DNA from: DASUPK01 sp963724665 | GTDB taxonomy: Bacteria > Actinomycetota > Thermoleophilia > Solirubrobacterales > 70-9 | Direction of reading: 5' to 3' | Assembly: GCA_963724665.1 (NCBI GenBank) | Contig: CAVRVH010000007.1 | Span: forward strand, 1,240,001-1,304,000 | Length of the DNA stretch: 64,000 bases | Shown: piece after piece, positions 17,339 to 24,885 of the stretch | Position numbering within the stretch: position 1 is the stretch's first letter | Layout of the letters: the number at the start of each line of letters is the position of its first letter | The notes under the pieces: model-generated | Told to the model about the DNA's origin: nothing | Seen by the model: the letters and a program-made list of their open reading frames with translations, nothing else | The model's database searches: none | Made by a program: the position numbers and the translations under genes

Positions 17339-17828
17339 GTGCGTCCTCCTGTCCGTTCTGCCCCTCGAAAGCGGCCTTGATCTCCTTGGCCTCCTCGATC
17401 GCCATGTCCGGCGTCGGGGGCGCGGCGCGCTTGAAGGAGCGATACGCGAAGAGGCCCCCGGCGATTCCAATCAGCAGGAAGATCCCGGCCTCGACGAAGA
17501 AGCCGCCCCAAGGGTTGTTGAACACGAGATCGTTGAGCAGCCAGGCGAAGCCGTTCATCGCGAGCGCCAGGGCGAGGAGGGCGAAGATCCCGGCGACCAG
17601 CCCGGCGACCGAGCCGCGCAGCAGGCTGTTGAACTTCTCGGTGACCTCGGTCTTGGCAAGCTCGATCTCCTCGCGGATCAGGACCGAGGCCTGATCGGAG
17701 ACCTCGAAAACGAGCTCCCCCACCGTCATGTCCTCGGGTCGCCTATCGCCGTTGGCCGCGGTATCAGTCGCGGGCGGCGTCCCCGTGGACGGCGTCTGCT
17801 GAGGCTGGCTGCCCTCGCCGTCGGTCAC
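17331..17828 (-). CDS. Putative actinobacterial holin-X family (phage holin III) membrane protein
   Basis: A 165-residue protein with a disordered Thr/Pro-rich N-terminus and an amphipathic segment VSDQASVLIREEIELAKTEV. Two transmembrane hairpins follow (SVAGLVAGIFALLALALAMN and EAGIFLLIGIAGGLFAY) and then an acidic tail. This is the pattern of the Phage_holin_3_6/holin-X family. Despite the name there is no phage context; these are chromosomal membrane proteins of unknown role. GTG start overlaps the stop of the small upstream gene as GTGA. Confidence 0.78.
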   Translation of the reverse strand: MTDGEGSQPQQTPSTGTPPATDTAANGDRRPEDMTVGELVFEVSDQASVLIREEIELAKTEVTEKFNSLLRGSVAGLVAGIFALLALALAMNGFAWLLNDLVFNNPWGGFFVEAGIFLLIGIAGGLFAYRSFKRAAPPTPDMAIEEAKEIKAAFEGQNGQEDAHD

Positions 17829-17959
17829 TCGGGCGGCTCCTCATTGAAGACGCGGCGCCAGATGACCTCGGAGAGCCGGTGCGCGGCGACGGTCGCCAGC
17901 GCTCCGGTGGCCGCGAGCAGGCCCCCCCAAATCAATCGCCTCAAGATGTCACTGTCCAT
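17825..17959 (-). CDS. Small membrane protein (44 aa), possibly DUF4235-related
   Basis: A short gene with good signals: GAGGAGG sits 7 nt before the ATG at 17959, and its TGA overlaps the GTG of the holin-X gene by GTGA. The product starts MDSDILRRLIWGGLLAATGA, forms one transmembrane helix (about residues 9-26), and ends with a basic/acidic tail (IWRRVFNEEPPE). Small DUF4235 proteins often precede holin-X and DUF3618 genes in actinobacteria, so that is my tentative family; the sequence is too short to be certain. Confidence 0.6.
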   Translation of the reverse strand: MDSDILRRLIWGGLLAATGALATVAAHRLSEVIWRRVFNEEPPE

Positions 17960-17988
17960 TTCTTTGCCTCCTCTACCGGGACTCGAAG

Positions 17989-19269
17989 CTACCCGGGCTC
18001 TTGCGAGGAGTAAACCAACTCAGGGCTTCGGCCGTTGGCCTGCCCGGCGGTGCGTTCGGCGTAGGTCCCCCAGCGCTCGAAGAAGGTCCGATAGACGGCA
18101 TGGGTCCAGCGCGGATCGGCGGCCTCGAGCAGTCCGTGCGAGCCGGCGGGAAGGATCCAGACGCGGACCAGGTCGTTGCCGTTGGCCGCCTGCTGCAGCA
18201 TCCTCGCGTGCTCGACCTTGACTATCGGATCGTTCTCGGGGTGGAGGACGAGCAGCGGCACCTTGGAGCCCGGGACGTGGTCGACGCCCCTGGCGCGGGT
18301 CCAGATCTCCTCGGCGTCGACCTTGTAGTACGGCGCCGTGACGTGCTCCAACACGTGCAGCATGTCCTCGGCCTCGGGGGGCCAGCGGCCGGAGCGCACC
18401 CGGGAGATCAGGGCAGCCTCGAAGGCGCGGTGGATCGGATAGAGCGGATGGCTCCTGGGCACCGGCTCGGAGAGCCGCTCCCAGGCCAGCTTCGGCACCG
18501 CCGGGGGCGAGACTGCCAGGATGCCACCGTCGAGGACGGTGGCGCTGTCCTCCTCATCGCAGGCGTTCAACACGGAGCTCCCACCCAGCGAGATCCCGAG
18601 CGCGCCGACGCTCGTCCCGCCGAGCTCCTTCATGTAGCGGGCCAGAGCAAGGATGTCCAGGCCCTCCTTCCAGCCGGCGGTCGAGGGCGCCGGGCTGGTC
18701 AGCTCGGTCATGCCGAAGCTGCGCAGGTCGAGGGCGGCGACGTTGAAACCCCACTCGTAGAAGGCACGGACCGCGATCTGGCGGACGTAGTCGAAGCGGC
18801 TGTTGGTGAACAGACCGTGGACGACGATCAGCGAGGGCCGTGCGGCCTCCTGCAGGGCGATCGACGCGGCGATCCGCTCGCCGTCCGCGCCCTCGACGAT
18901 GTGGTCCTTGAACTGGGCGGGGTAGCGGTAGCCGATTACCGCGCCCTCGCGGTTCTGGGCGACCACGAAGTTGGAGATGTCTGCGAGTCCCTTCCGCAGC
19001 TCCGCGAAATCGGAGTGACGCAGGTGCTCGGGGATCGCTTGCAGGTCTCTCATCAGCGCGTCCATCGAGCGCTCACGCTCGGGAGGCACCGGGAGCGGCC
19101 GCTTGCCGCGCCGCTCGAGGCCCATCAGGAAGTCACGCACCCTGCCGCCGATCAGCTGGCCGAAGAGCCAGAGCGGCAGCAGCACGATGCCGAGCAGGAC
19201 GTTGGCGAACTTGGCGGTTCCGTGCAGGACCCGGTCCTGGCGCTCGGTCCTTGCCAGTCCTTCCCACAT
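17989..19269 (-). CDS. Alpha/beta hydrolase (YheT-like)
   Basis: A 426-residue alpha/beta hydrolase with an N-terminal hydrophobic helix (FANVLLGIVLLPLWLFGQLI) likely to anchor it in the membrane. The fold landmarks are the oxyanion motif VVHGLFTNSRFDY, the nucleophile elbow GISLGGSS, an acid in LHPENDPIV, and the catalytic His in AGSHGLLEAADP. The arrangement resembles YheT/ABHD1-3 esterases. It lies 8 bp after the tetR gene and belongs to the nitrilase-tetR-hydrolase operon; a lipid or ester substrate is inferred. Confidence 0.8.
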   Translation of the reverse strand: MWEGLARTERQDRVLHGTAKFANVLLGIVLLPLWLFGQLIGGRVRDFLMGLERRGKRPLPVPPERERSMDALMRDLQAIPEHLRHSDFAELRKGLADISNFVVAQNREGAVIGYRYPAQFKDHIVEGADGERIAASIALQEAARPSLIVVHGLFTNSRFDYVRQIAVRAFYEWGFNVAALDLRSFGMTELTSPAPSTAGWKEGLDILALARYMKELGGTSVGALGISLGGSSVLNACDEEDSATVLDGGILAVSPPAVPKLAWERLSEPVPRSHPLYPIHRAFEAALISRVRSGRWPPEAEDMLHVLEHVTAPYYKVDAEEIWTRARGVDHVPGSKVPLLVLHPENDPIVKVEHARMLQQAANGNDLVRVWILPAGSHGLLEAADPRWTHAVYRTFFERWGTYAERTAGQANGRSPELVYSSQEPG

Positions 19270-19277
19270 ACGGAGCC

Positions 19278-19901
19278 TCAGCCCGCCACGGCGTCGACGG
19301 GCCTGGGCTCCAGGCCGTCGCAGATGGTCTCGACGACGAGCCGCTTGGCGCGCTCGTAGTCCTCGTCCGCAGATGGGATCGAGTCGAAGATCCAGCCGGT
19401 GAGCAACTGCTCGATCGCGCCGTAGAACACCATCGCTGCGAAGTTCGGGTCCACGTCGTCACGGAACTCGCCGGCCTCCTGGGCGTCCGAGACGATCTCC
19501 GCGACGAGGTCGTACGCCTGGCGGATCTCGGGCAGGTGCGTGCGGCCGAACGAGTTCGCCGCCCGCGTTACCTCGACGATGATGACCTTCATGAGCTCCG
19601 GCTCGTGCCGGTAGGACTCGATGATGAAGTTGGCGACCCCGGCGAGCTTGTCCCGCGGCGGCGCATCGCTGCTCCGGACCTCCTTGCTCGCCTCCACCAG
19701 CAGCGCCCAGCGCTCGGAGAAGAGCTCGTTCAGCATCTGGTCCTTCGAGTCGAAGTAGTGGTAGACGAGGCCGTAGGCGACGCCGGCCTCGGCCGCCACG
19801 TCCGAGACGCGGGCGCTGTGGAACCCCTGGCGGGCGAAGACGGTGATCGCGGCGTCGAGGATGGCGCGGCGCTTGTCAGGTGCCGGGGACTGGGCCATCA
19901 T
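19278..19901 (-). CDS. TetR family transcriptional regulator (FadR/YsiA-like)
   Basis: A 207-residue TetR regulator: the N-terminal helix-turn-helix spans AAITVFARQGFHSARVSDVAAEAGVAYGLVYHYFDSKDQM (about 15-55), followed by a helical ligand domain. The C-terminal region with PEIRQAYDLVAEIVSDA resembles acyl-CoA-responsive YsiA/FadR-type regulators. ATG at 19901 overlaps the nitrilase TGA. A palindrome TTGACTgactAGTCAA upstream of the operon (20822-20837) is the likely operator, implying autoregulation. Confidence 0.88.
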   Translation of the reverse strand: MMAQSPAPDKRRAILDAAITVFARQGFHSARVSDVAAEAGVAYGLVYHYFDSKDQMLNELFSERWALLVEASKEVRSSDAPPRDKLAGVANFIIESYRHEPELMKVIIVEVTRAANSFGRTHLPEIRQAYDLVAEIVSDAQEAGEFRDDVDPNFAAMVFYGAIEQLLTGWIFDSIPSADEDYERAKRLVVETICDGLEPRPVDAVAG

Positions 19902-20776
19902 GGCGCTCCTGCGGGGGTGGCGGGCTCGGCAGCCGAGGTCTGGACGTCGTCGTCGGCGTCCTCCTCGGGCCAGCGGTAGGCGTCAGGACGGCGGTGGCGC
20001 AGGCTGGGGAGACTGTTACGCATCTCGTTCTGGATGGTGAAGTCGAGATCGGCGGAGACGAAGCACTCGGTGTCCGTGGCCTGGGCGGTGACCACGCCCC
20101 AGGGGTCGACGATCATCGAGCGGCCGTAGCTGCGGTAGTGCGGCGGGGCGAAGCCGATCTGGCCGGCGGCGATGACGAAGATCTGGTCCTCGATCGCCCT
20201 GGCCCGGATCAGGACCTCCCAGTGATCGCGGCCGGTGCGCTCGGTGAAGGCGGAGGGGACGGTGATCACCCTCGCACCTCGCAGCGCCAGGATCCGGTAG
20301 AGCTCGGGGAAGCGAAGGTCGTAACAGATGGTCAGCCCGACCATCGCGCCGCCGGCCTCGCCGAGGGCGATCTGATCCCCGGCCTGCTCGATCGCCGACT
20401 CCCGGTACTCGACGTCACCGACCTCGACATCGAACATGTGGAGCTTGCGGTAGACGGCGCGCTGCTCCCCGTCCGGGCCGAACATCACCGATGTGTTGGC
20501 GAGCTTCTCCTGCTCCGGGACGACCTCCGGAACGCTGCCGGCGACCAGATTGATCTCAAGCTCTCGCGCCCATCCGGCTGCCGCGGTCAACGCTGGGCCG
20601 TCGAGCGGCTCCGCGGACGAGCGAATCGCCTCGGGCGAGCCCAGCACCGTCCACTTCTCGGGCAGGACGACCAGCTCCGCCCCCTCGGCCGCGGCCCCTC
20701 GAACGAGGCGCTCGGCAACCTCGAGGTTGCGGTCGTATTCGTCAGTGGAGTTGAGCTGTATGGCGGCTGCGCGCAT
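19898..20776 (-). CDS. Carbon-nitrogen hydrolase (nitrilase superfamily, Nit1/Nit2-like)
   Basis: A 292-residue amidase-fold enzyme with the Glu-Lys-Cys triad visible: Glu in VVLPEKWTV, Lys in YRKLHMFDVEV and Cys in GLTICYDLRFPELYR. The latter motif and the length fit the Nit branch, whose members hydrolyse deaminated glutathione or omega-amides; exact substrate unknown. The ATG at 20776 is preceded by GGGGGAG, which rules out the ATG six codons upstream. First gene of an operon with tetR and the alpha/beta hydrolase. Confidence 0.85.
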   Translation of the reverse strand: MRAAAIQLNSTDEYDRNLEVAERLVRGAAAEGAELVVLPEKWTVLGSPEAIRSSAEPLDGPALTAAAGWARELEINLVAGSVPEVVPEQEKLANTSVMFGPDGEQRAVYRKLHMFDVEVGDVEYRESAIEQAGDQIALGEAGGAMVGLTICYDLRFPELYRILALRGARVITVPSAFTERTGRDHWEVLIRARAIEDQIFVIAAGQIGFAPPHYRSYGRSMIVDPWGVVTAQATDTECFVSADLDFTIQNEMRNSLPSLRHRRPDAYRWPEEDADDDVQTSAAEPATPAGAP

Positions 20777-20821
20777 TTTTCTCCCCCAACGCAAGCCCGA
20801 TTTCGTGCGTTTTCGGGTTCG

Positions 20822-20837
20822 TTGACTGACTAGTCAA
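20822..20837. promoter_or_regulatory. Likely TetR operator (TTGACTgactAGTCAA)
   Basis: Perfect 6-bp arms with a 4-bp spacer, 45 bp upstream of the nitrilase start. The minus-strand TTGACT arm could also be a -35 box. Size and position fit a repressor site for the TetR gene in the operon. Confidence 0.55.
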
Positions 20838-20898
20838 TCTAGCGGGTAAGCGGCGCAGAGATGCTCAGACGATTGCTGCCACGCACTACGGCCTCGAA

Positions 20899-21261
20899 GT
20901 GCGGGTCGCAACCGTGTTCCTGCTGGTGATCCTCGGCTGGGGTCTCGCGCGGATGCTTGCCCGAGGCTTCGCGCCGGCGCTCTACCGACGGCTCGAGCCC
21001 GGAACGGCCGGGACGATCGGCTTCCTGGTCCGGCTGCTGACCATCTTGCTGATGACCGTCGTCGCCCTGTGGATCGCCGGGTTGCAGGCCGGCACCCTCG
21101 CAGTAGGCGGCGGCTTCACGGCGGTCGTCGTCGGACTCTCCGCCCAGCAGGTGCTCGGGAACCTGCTCGCCGGCCTGGTGCTGATCACCAACCGGCCCTT
21201 CCGAGTCGGTGAGCGGGTTCGCCTGCACGCCCACGGGAACGGAGGGGCCGAGCCCACATAG
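20899..21261 (+). CDS. Truncated MscS-like mechanosensitive channel membrane domain
   Basis: A 120-residue protein with three hydrophobic helices: VATVFLLVILGWGLARMLARG, TIGFLVRLLTILLMTVVALWI, and the MscS pore helix region GGFTAVVVGLSAQQVLGNLLAG. The conserved continuation ITNRPFRVGERVRL begins the beta domain, but the protein then ends after HAHGNGGAEPT. The beta and alpha-beta domains that form the MscS cytoplasmic vestibule are missing and I find no continuation in the other frames. It may be a decayed channel or a minimal pore protein. The GTG start is uncertain; the frame is open to 20830. Confidence 0.6.
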   Translation: MRVATVFLLVILGWGLARMLARGFAPALYRRLEPGTAGTIGFLVRLLTILLMTVVALWIAGLQAGTLAVGGGFTAVVVGLSAQQVLGNLLAGLVLITNRPFRVGERVRLHAHGNGGAEPT

Positions 21262-21264
21262 GAT
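21259..21264 (+). promoter_or_regulatory. Putative -10 (TAGGAT) of leaderless SDR promoter
   Basis: TAGGAT lies 6 nt before the ATG at 21271, overlapping the stop codon of the MscS-like gene. Confidence 0.5.
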
Positions 21265-21270
21265 GGACCG

Positions 21271-22278
21271 ATGCGGGTTCTCGTCACCGGGGCGACCGGC
21301 AAGGTGGGACATGCGATCGCCTCGGCCCTCCTCGACAAGGGCGATCAGGTCAAGGCGCTGGTCCGCGATCCAAAGCGGGCGGCAAGCGTGCTCCCGGCCG
21401 GGATCGAGCCGGTGAAGGGGGACGCAACCGACGCGGAAAGCCTGGCCGCAGCCGTCGAGGGCTGCGAGCTGGTCTTCAACTCGATGGGCATGCCCGAGCA
21501 GTGGGTCATGGACGAAGCGATCTTCGACCAGGTCAACGCGATCGGCAGCGGAGAGCTGGCGGCGGCGGCGAAGCGGGGCGGGATCCGTCGCTTCGTCCAC
21601 ACCTCGACACACGACGTCTTCCACGCCGACACGGGCGAGCGCTTCGACGAGACGATGCTGGCCGACTATCCGAAGGGGACGGCCTACGAGCGTTCGAAGC
21701 AGCACGCCGAGGAGCTCGTGCTGGCCGAGCGCGACGGCATGGAGGTGGTGATCCTCAACCCCTCGGGTGTCTACGGCCCGACGCCCTCGCCGACGCCATC
21801 GTTCGAGAACGAGGTCTTCGAGCCCGTCGTCCGAAAGCGCCTGCCCGCCGTTCCGCCGGGCGGCACCGGCTACGCGTTCGTCGAGGGGGTCGCCGCGGGT
21901 CACCTGCTTGCCGCGGAGAAGGGAAAGGACGGCGAGCGCTACATCCTGGCCGACGGCTACGCGGACTTCCGAGAGCTGGCCGAGACGGCGAAGCGGATCG
22001 CGGGTCGGGGACGGGTTCCGCCGAGGATGCCGGTGCCCGTCGCGAAGGCGGTCGCCAATCTGGGGGCGGGTCTCTCACGCTTGACCCGCCGGCCACCGCT
22101 GCTGCCCAAGGGGCAGCTCGAATACATCCTCTGGCAGGCCCGGCCGGATTCGTCGAAGGCGCAGCGGGAGCTCGGCTGGAAGACCACACCCCTCGATGAA
22201 GGTATCCGGCGGACCCTGCACTCCATGGGGCTGCTCGAGACACGAGTTGGCGAGTTTCCGACCCCCGTGGGTCGGTAA
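21271..22278 (+). CDS. Extended SDR, NAD-dependent epimerase/dehydratase-like
   Basis: A 335-residue extended SDR: cofactor motif VTGATGKVGHAIA at the N-terminus, catalytic YxxxK in AYERSKQHAEELV, and the extended-family VILNPSGVYGPTPSP. It resembles the SDR at 15059-16111 in length and layout and could be a distant paralogue. Substrate unknown. Leaderless promoter signals (TAGGAT + 6 nt) support the ATG. Its last codons form a hairpin that may act as terminator against the convergent methyltransferase gene. Confidence 0.83.
   Translation: MRVLVTGATGKVGHAIASALLDKGDQVKALVRDPKRAASVLPAGIEPVKGDATDAESLAAAVEGCELVFNSMGMPEQWVMDEAIFDQVNAIGSGELAAAAKRGGIRRFVHTSTHDVFHADTGERFDETMLADYPKGTAYERSKQHAEELVLAERDGMEVVILNPSGVYGPTPSPTPSFENEVFEPVVRKRLPAVPPGGTGYAFVEGVAAGHLLAAEKGKDGERYILADGYADFRELAETAKRIAGRGRVPPRMPVPVAKAVANLGAGLSRLTRRPPLLPKGQLEYILWQARPDSSKAQRELGWKTTPLDEGIRRTLHSMGLLETRVGEFPTPVGR
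22258..22275. terminator. Possible bidirectional terminator hairpin between convergent genes
   Basis: CCGACCC-ccgt-GGGTCGG, a perfect 7-bp stem with 4-nt loop that overlaps the last codons of the SDR gene and lies just beyond the stop of the convergent gene at 22295. No U-tract. Confidence 0.4.
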
Positions 22279-22294
22279 CTCACCAACCACCCGA

Positions 22295-22900
22295 TTAACG
22301 GAGGCGGCCGACCCCCGGCACGAAGCGCCCCACCCGCGACGCGTAGCGCCCGTATTCATCGCCATGTGTTCGCTCGAGGTACGGCTCCTCCACGACGCGG
22401 ACCTGCAGCTCGAGCCCGAGCGCGATCACCACGACCGCGCCAAAGGCGAGCCAGGTCGGGACCATCAGAGCGAAGCCGGTCCATCCCACGATCATCGCCG
22501 TGTAGATCGGGTTGCGGCAGAGCCTGAACCAGCCACCGGTGATCAGGTCCGTTCCCTGGTCCTCGCTGACGCCGATCCGCCAGGACGCACCCATCCCGAG
22601 CTGGGCGCCGAACACGGCCAGGCCCCCGGCCGCCGCCAGGGTGATGCCGATCACGTGCAGGCCGTCGACGTCGACGGCCTCGATCGGGTCGAGGTTGTCC
22701 TGAAGAACAAGCTGAAGAGAGACGATTGCCATCGCCATTCCACCGATGAAGAGGAGCCCGCTGAGCCACTCGAGCGGCCCCGAACCCTTCCGCAGCCCGA
22801 TCAGGCCGGTGCTGCCGGTGCGCCGCAGCTGGATCGCCACCCGCACGAACAGGGTGAGCACCAGGAACACGACCAGCATCGCGGCGGCGAGCTTCGCCAT
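22295..22900 (-). CDS. Isoprenylcysteine carboxyl methyltransferase / phospholipid methyltransferase family membrane protein
   Basis: A 201-residue integral membrane protein with four to five helices. The C-terminal SAM-binding region of the ICMT/PEMT family is recognisable: GWFRLCRNPIYTAMIVGW followed by VRVVEEPYLERTHGDEYGRYASRVGRFVP. Bacterial members methylate varied lipid or small-molecule acceptors; the acceptor here is unknown. It is the last gene of the acyl-CoA operon, 6 bp after merR. Confidence 0.8.
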   Translation of the reverse strand: MAKLAAAMLVVFLVLTLFVRVAIQLRRTGSTGLIGLRKGSGPLEWLSGLLFIGGMAMAIVSLQLVLQDNLDPIEAVDVDGLHVIGITLAAAGGLAVFGAQLGMGASWRIGVSEDQGTDLITGGWFRLCRNPIYTAMIVGWTGFALMVPTWLAFGAVVVIALGLELQVRVVEEPYLERTHGDEYGRYASRVGRFVPGVGRLR

Positions 22901-22906
22901 CGCGGG

Positions 22907-23653
22907 CTATTTCTTGTCGCCGTCGCTGCCGTTCGAGTCGGGCTCGGCGCCGCGCCGCGCCTCCAGCTCGGCGACCAGCGCCTTCGTGTGCATCGCGGCC
23001 AGCAGGTCGTTGAGCGGCTGGTTGCCGGCCTCGATGAGCGCCATGGCCTCGTCGGGGTCCATCTCGCCGGCAAGGCGCTCCATCAGGACGTCGACCTCCT
23101 GCTTGACGAGGTCGCCCATCGCCTCCTTGTACCGCAGGGTGTCGTAGACGGTGAAGCCGATCCTCTCCTCGTAGCCGCCCGCGCGGAAGCGGCTGATCGC
23201 CTCGATGATGCGAAGGTCACTGGGCGAGTAGCCCTTCTTGTCCGGGGTCAGCACCTCGAGCCCTGCGAGCCGGTCGAGCACGTCCTGCGGGACGTCGTAG
23301 CGGTGGCGCACCTCCGCTGCGCTGACCCGCTCGCTCTCGCCGGCCAGCGCATGCTCGAGGAGCTTGTCCCCCAGCTCGATCAGAGCCTTGGCGCGATCCG
23401 GGTCCTCCTCGAGCAGGTCCTTGATCACCCGGAGCGGCATATATCGCTCCTCCTGCAGCTGCTTGATCATCTTGATCCGGTCGACGAACTCGGCCGGGTA
23501 GTAGGCCATGTTCCGGGAGGTCTTGACCGGTTCTGGGAGGAGCCCCTCGCGCAGGTAGTGCTTGATCGTCGCGGCCGAGACGCCCGAAGCGCGCGCCAGC
23601 TCGCCCATGCGGAGCATCTCCTCGCCCTGGGTCTGTGCCTTCGCGGCGCTCAT
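22907..23653 (-). CDS. MerR family transcriptional regulator
   Basis: A 248-residue regulator. The winged HTH is at residues ~14-50 (MGELARASGVSAATIKHYLREGLLPEPVKT), followed by the MerR wing motif NMAYYPAEFVDRIKMIKQLQ and a long C-terminal effector domain of unknown type (GGYEERIGFTVYDTLRYKEA). There are no clustered cysteines, so a metal role is unlikely. Being inside an acyl-CoA catabolic operon (start overlaps the preceding stop as ATGA), it is probably a local regulator responding to a pathway intermediate; this is inference. Confidence 0.85.
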   Translation of the reverse strand: MSAAKAQTQGEEMLRMGELARASGVSAATIKHYLREGLLPEPVKTSRNMAYYPAEFVDRIKMIKQLQEERYMPLRVIKDLLEEDPDRAKALIELGDKLLEHALAGESERVSAAEVRHRYDVPQDVLDRLAGLEVLTPDKKGYSPSDLRIIEAISRFRAGGYEERIGFTVYDTLRYKEAMGDLVKQEVDVLMERLAGEMDPDEAMALIEAGNQPLNDLLAAMHTKALVAELEARRGAEPDSNGSDGDKK

Positions 23654-24885
23654 GCCAGGAACTGCTCCTGCTTCGCGGTTGCATCGGGCCCCTTGGCGGC
23701 CCCGGACTCCTCGAGTGCCTGGATCTCCTCCTTGGAGTACCCAGCCTCGGCGAGAAGCTCTTCCGTGTGCTCGCCGAGGGCGGGCGCCGGCAGCTCGATG
23801 CTCGCTGGGGTCCGCGAGAGCTTGATCGGGAAGCCGAGCTGCTTGACCTCGCCCATCTCGGGCTGCTCGTAGCTGACCACCATCTCGCGCTCGCGCACCA
23901 GCTCCGACTCGAGCGCCTCGTCGAGGTCGAGGACCGGCTCGATCATCGCGTCATGCTCGTCGTTGAAGGCCTTCCACTCGGCGCGGCTCTTCGTCTTGAA
24001 GATCTCCGCCACCTCGCCGTGTGCGTCCGAGCCGGGCTTCTCGAATTGCTTCTCGATCAGGTCATCGCGGCCGACTGCCTGGCAGAAGCGCACCCAGAAC
24101 TTCGGCTCGAGCGCGCCGCAGGTGACCCAGCCGTCCGAGGCCTCGTACGGCCGGTAACAGATGATTCCTCCCGAAAGCATGATGTTGCCGCGCTCCGGCA
24201 CCTCGCCCGAACCGAAGTAGCGGCCGGCCTCCATCGCCAGCCAGGCCAGCGAGCCGTCGGTCATCGAGATGTCGACCATCTGGCCCGTGCCGCTCCGTCG
24301 CGCCTCCTGCAGCGCAGCGAGGATCCCGACCGCCGCCATCAGCCCGCCGCCGCCCAGGTCGGCGATCTGAGCGCCGGACTGGATCGGCGGGCCGCCGGCC
24401 TCGCCGGTCAGGCCGAGGATCCCATTCAGGCCCAGGTAGTTCATGTCGTGGCCGGCGCGGTCGCGGTTGGGGCCGTCCTGGCCGTAGCCGGTGATCGGGC
24501 AGTAGACGAGGGCGGGGTTCGCCTCGCTCAGCACGTCGAAGCCGACGCCCAGCTTGTCGAGCACGCCGGGCCGAAAGCTCTCCACCAGCACGTCGGCCGA
24601 CTCGGCCAGCTTGATCAAAGCCTGGCGACCCCCCTCCTGCTTCAGGTCGAGACGGACCGAGCGCTTGTTGCGGTTCAGCGAGAGGTAGATCGCCGAGCGG
24701 GTGCCGAGGGGTGTGTGCTCCTCTGAGCCGTAGTAGGGCGGCGCCCAGCGCACGTAGTCGCCCTGGCCGGTGTCCTCGACCTTGATCACCTCAGCACCGA
24801 GGTCGGCGAGCAGCAACGTGCAGAAGCCGCCGGGGAGCAGGCGGGTCAGGTCGAGGATCTTGACGTCCTCCAGTGGGCGGCTCAT
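23650..24885 (-). CDS. CaiB/BaiF CoA-transferase family protein (alpha-methylacyl-CoA racemase-like)
   Basis: A 411-residue family III CoA-transferase/racemase: LEDVKILDLTRLLPGGFCTLLLADLGAEVIKVED at the N-terminus is the family CoA-binding opening. NRDRAGHDMNYLGLNGILGL holds the Asp (and the adjacent His used by AMACR for alpha-proton exchange), and GGGGLMAAVGILAALQEA follows. The GHDMNYL context fits alpha-methylacyl-CoA racemase somewhat better than formyl-CoA transferase. The start overlaps the BKACE stop (ATGA). Probably racemises or transfers CoA to a branched acid within the operon's pathway. Confidence 0.88.
   Translation of the reverse strand: MSRPLEDVKILDLTRLLPGGFCTLLLADLGAEVIKVEDTGQGDYVRWAPPYYGSEEHTPLGTRSAIYLSLNRNKRSVRLDLKQEGGRQALIKLAESADVLVESFRPGVLDKLGVGFDVLSEANPALVYCPITGYGQDGPNRDRAGHDMNYLGLNGILGLTGEAGGPPIQSGAQIADLGGGGLMAAVGILAALQEARRSGTGQMVDISMTDGSLAWLAMEAGRYFGSGEVPERGNIMLSGGIICYRPYEASDGWVTCGALEPKFWVRFCQAVGRDDLIEKQFEKPGSDAHGEVAEIFKTKSRAEWKAFNDEHDAMIEPVLDLDEALESELVREREMVVSYEQPEMGEVKQLGFPIKLSRTPASIELPAPALGEHTEELLAEAGYSKEEIQALEESGAAKGPDATAKQEQFLA

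Noticed and set aside
17331..17828. Prophage remnant suggested by the holin-family gene
   Set aside because: No integrase, structural or lysis genes nearby; the holin-X family is a normal chromosomal component of actinobacteria.
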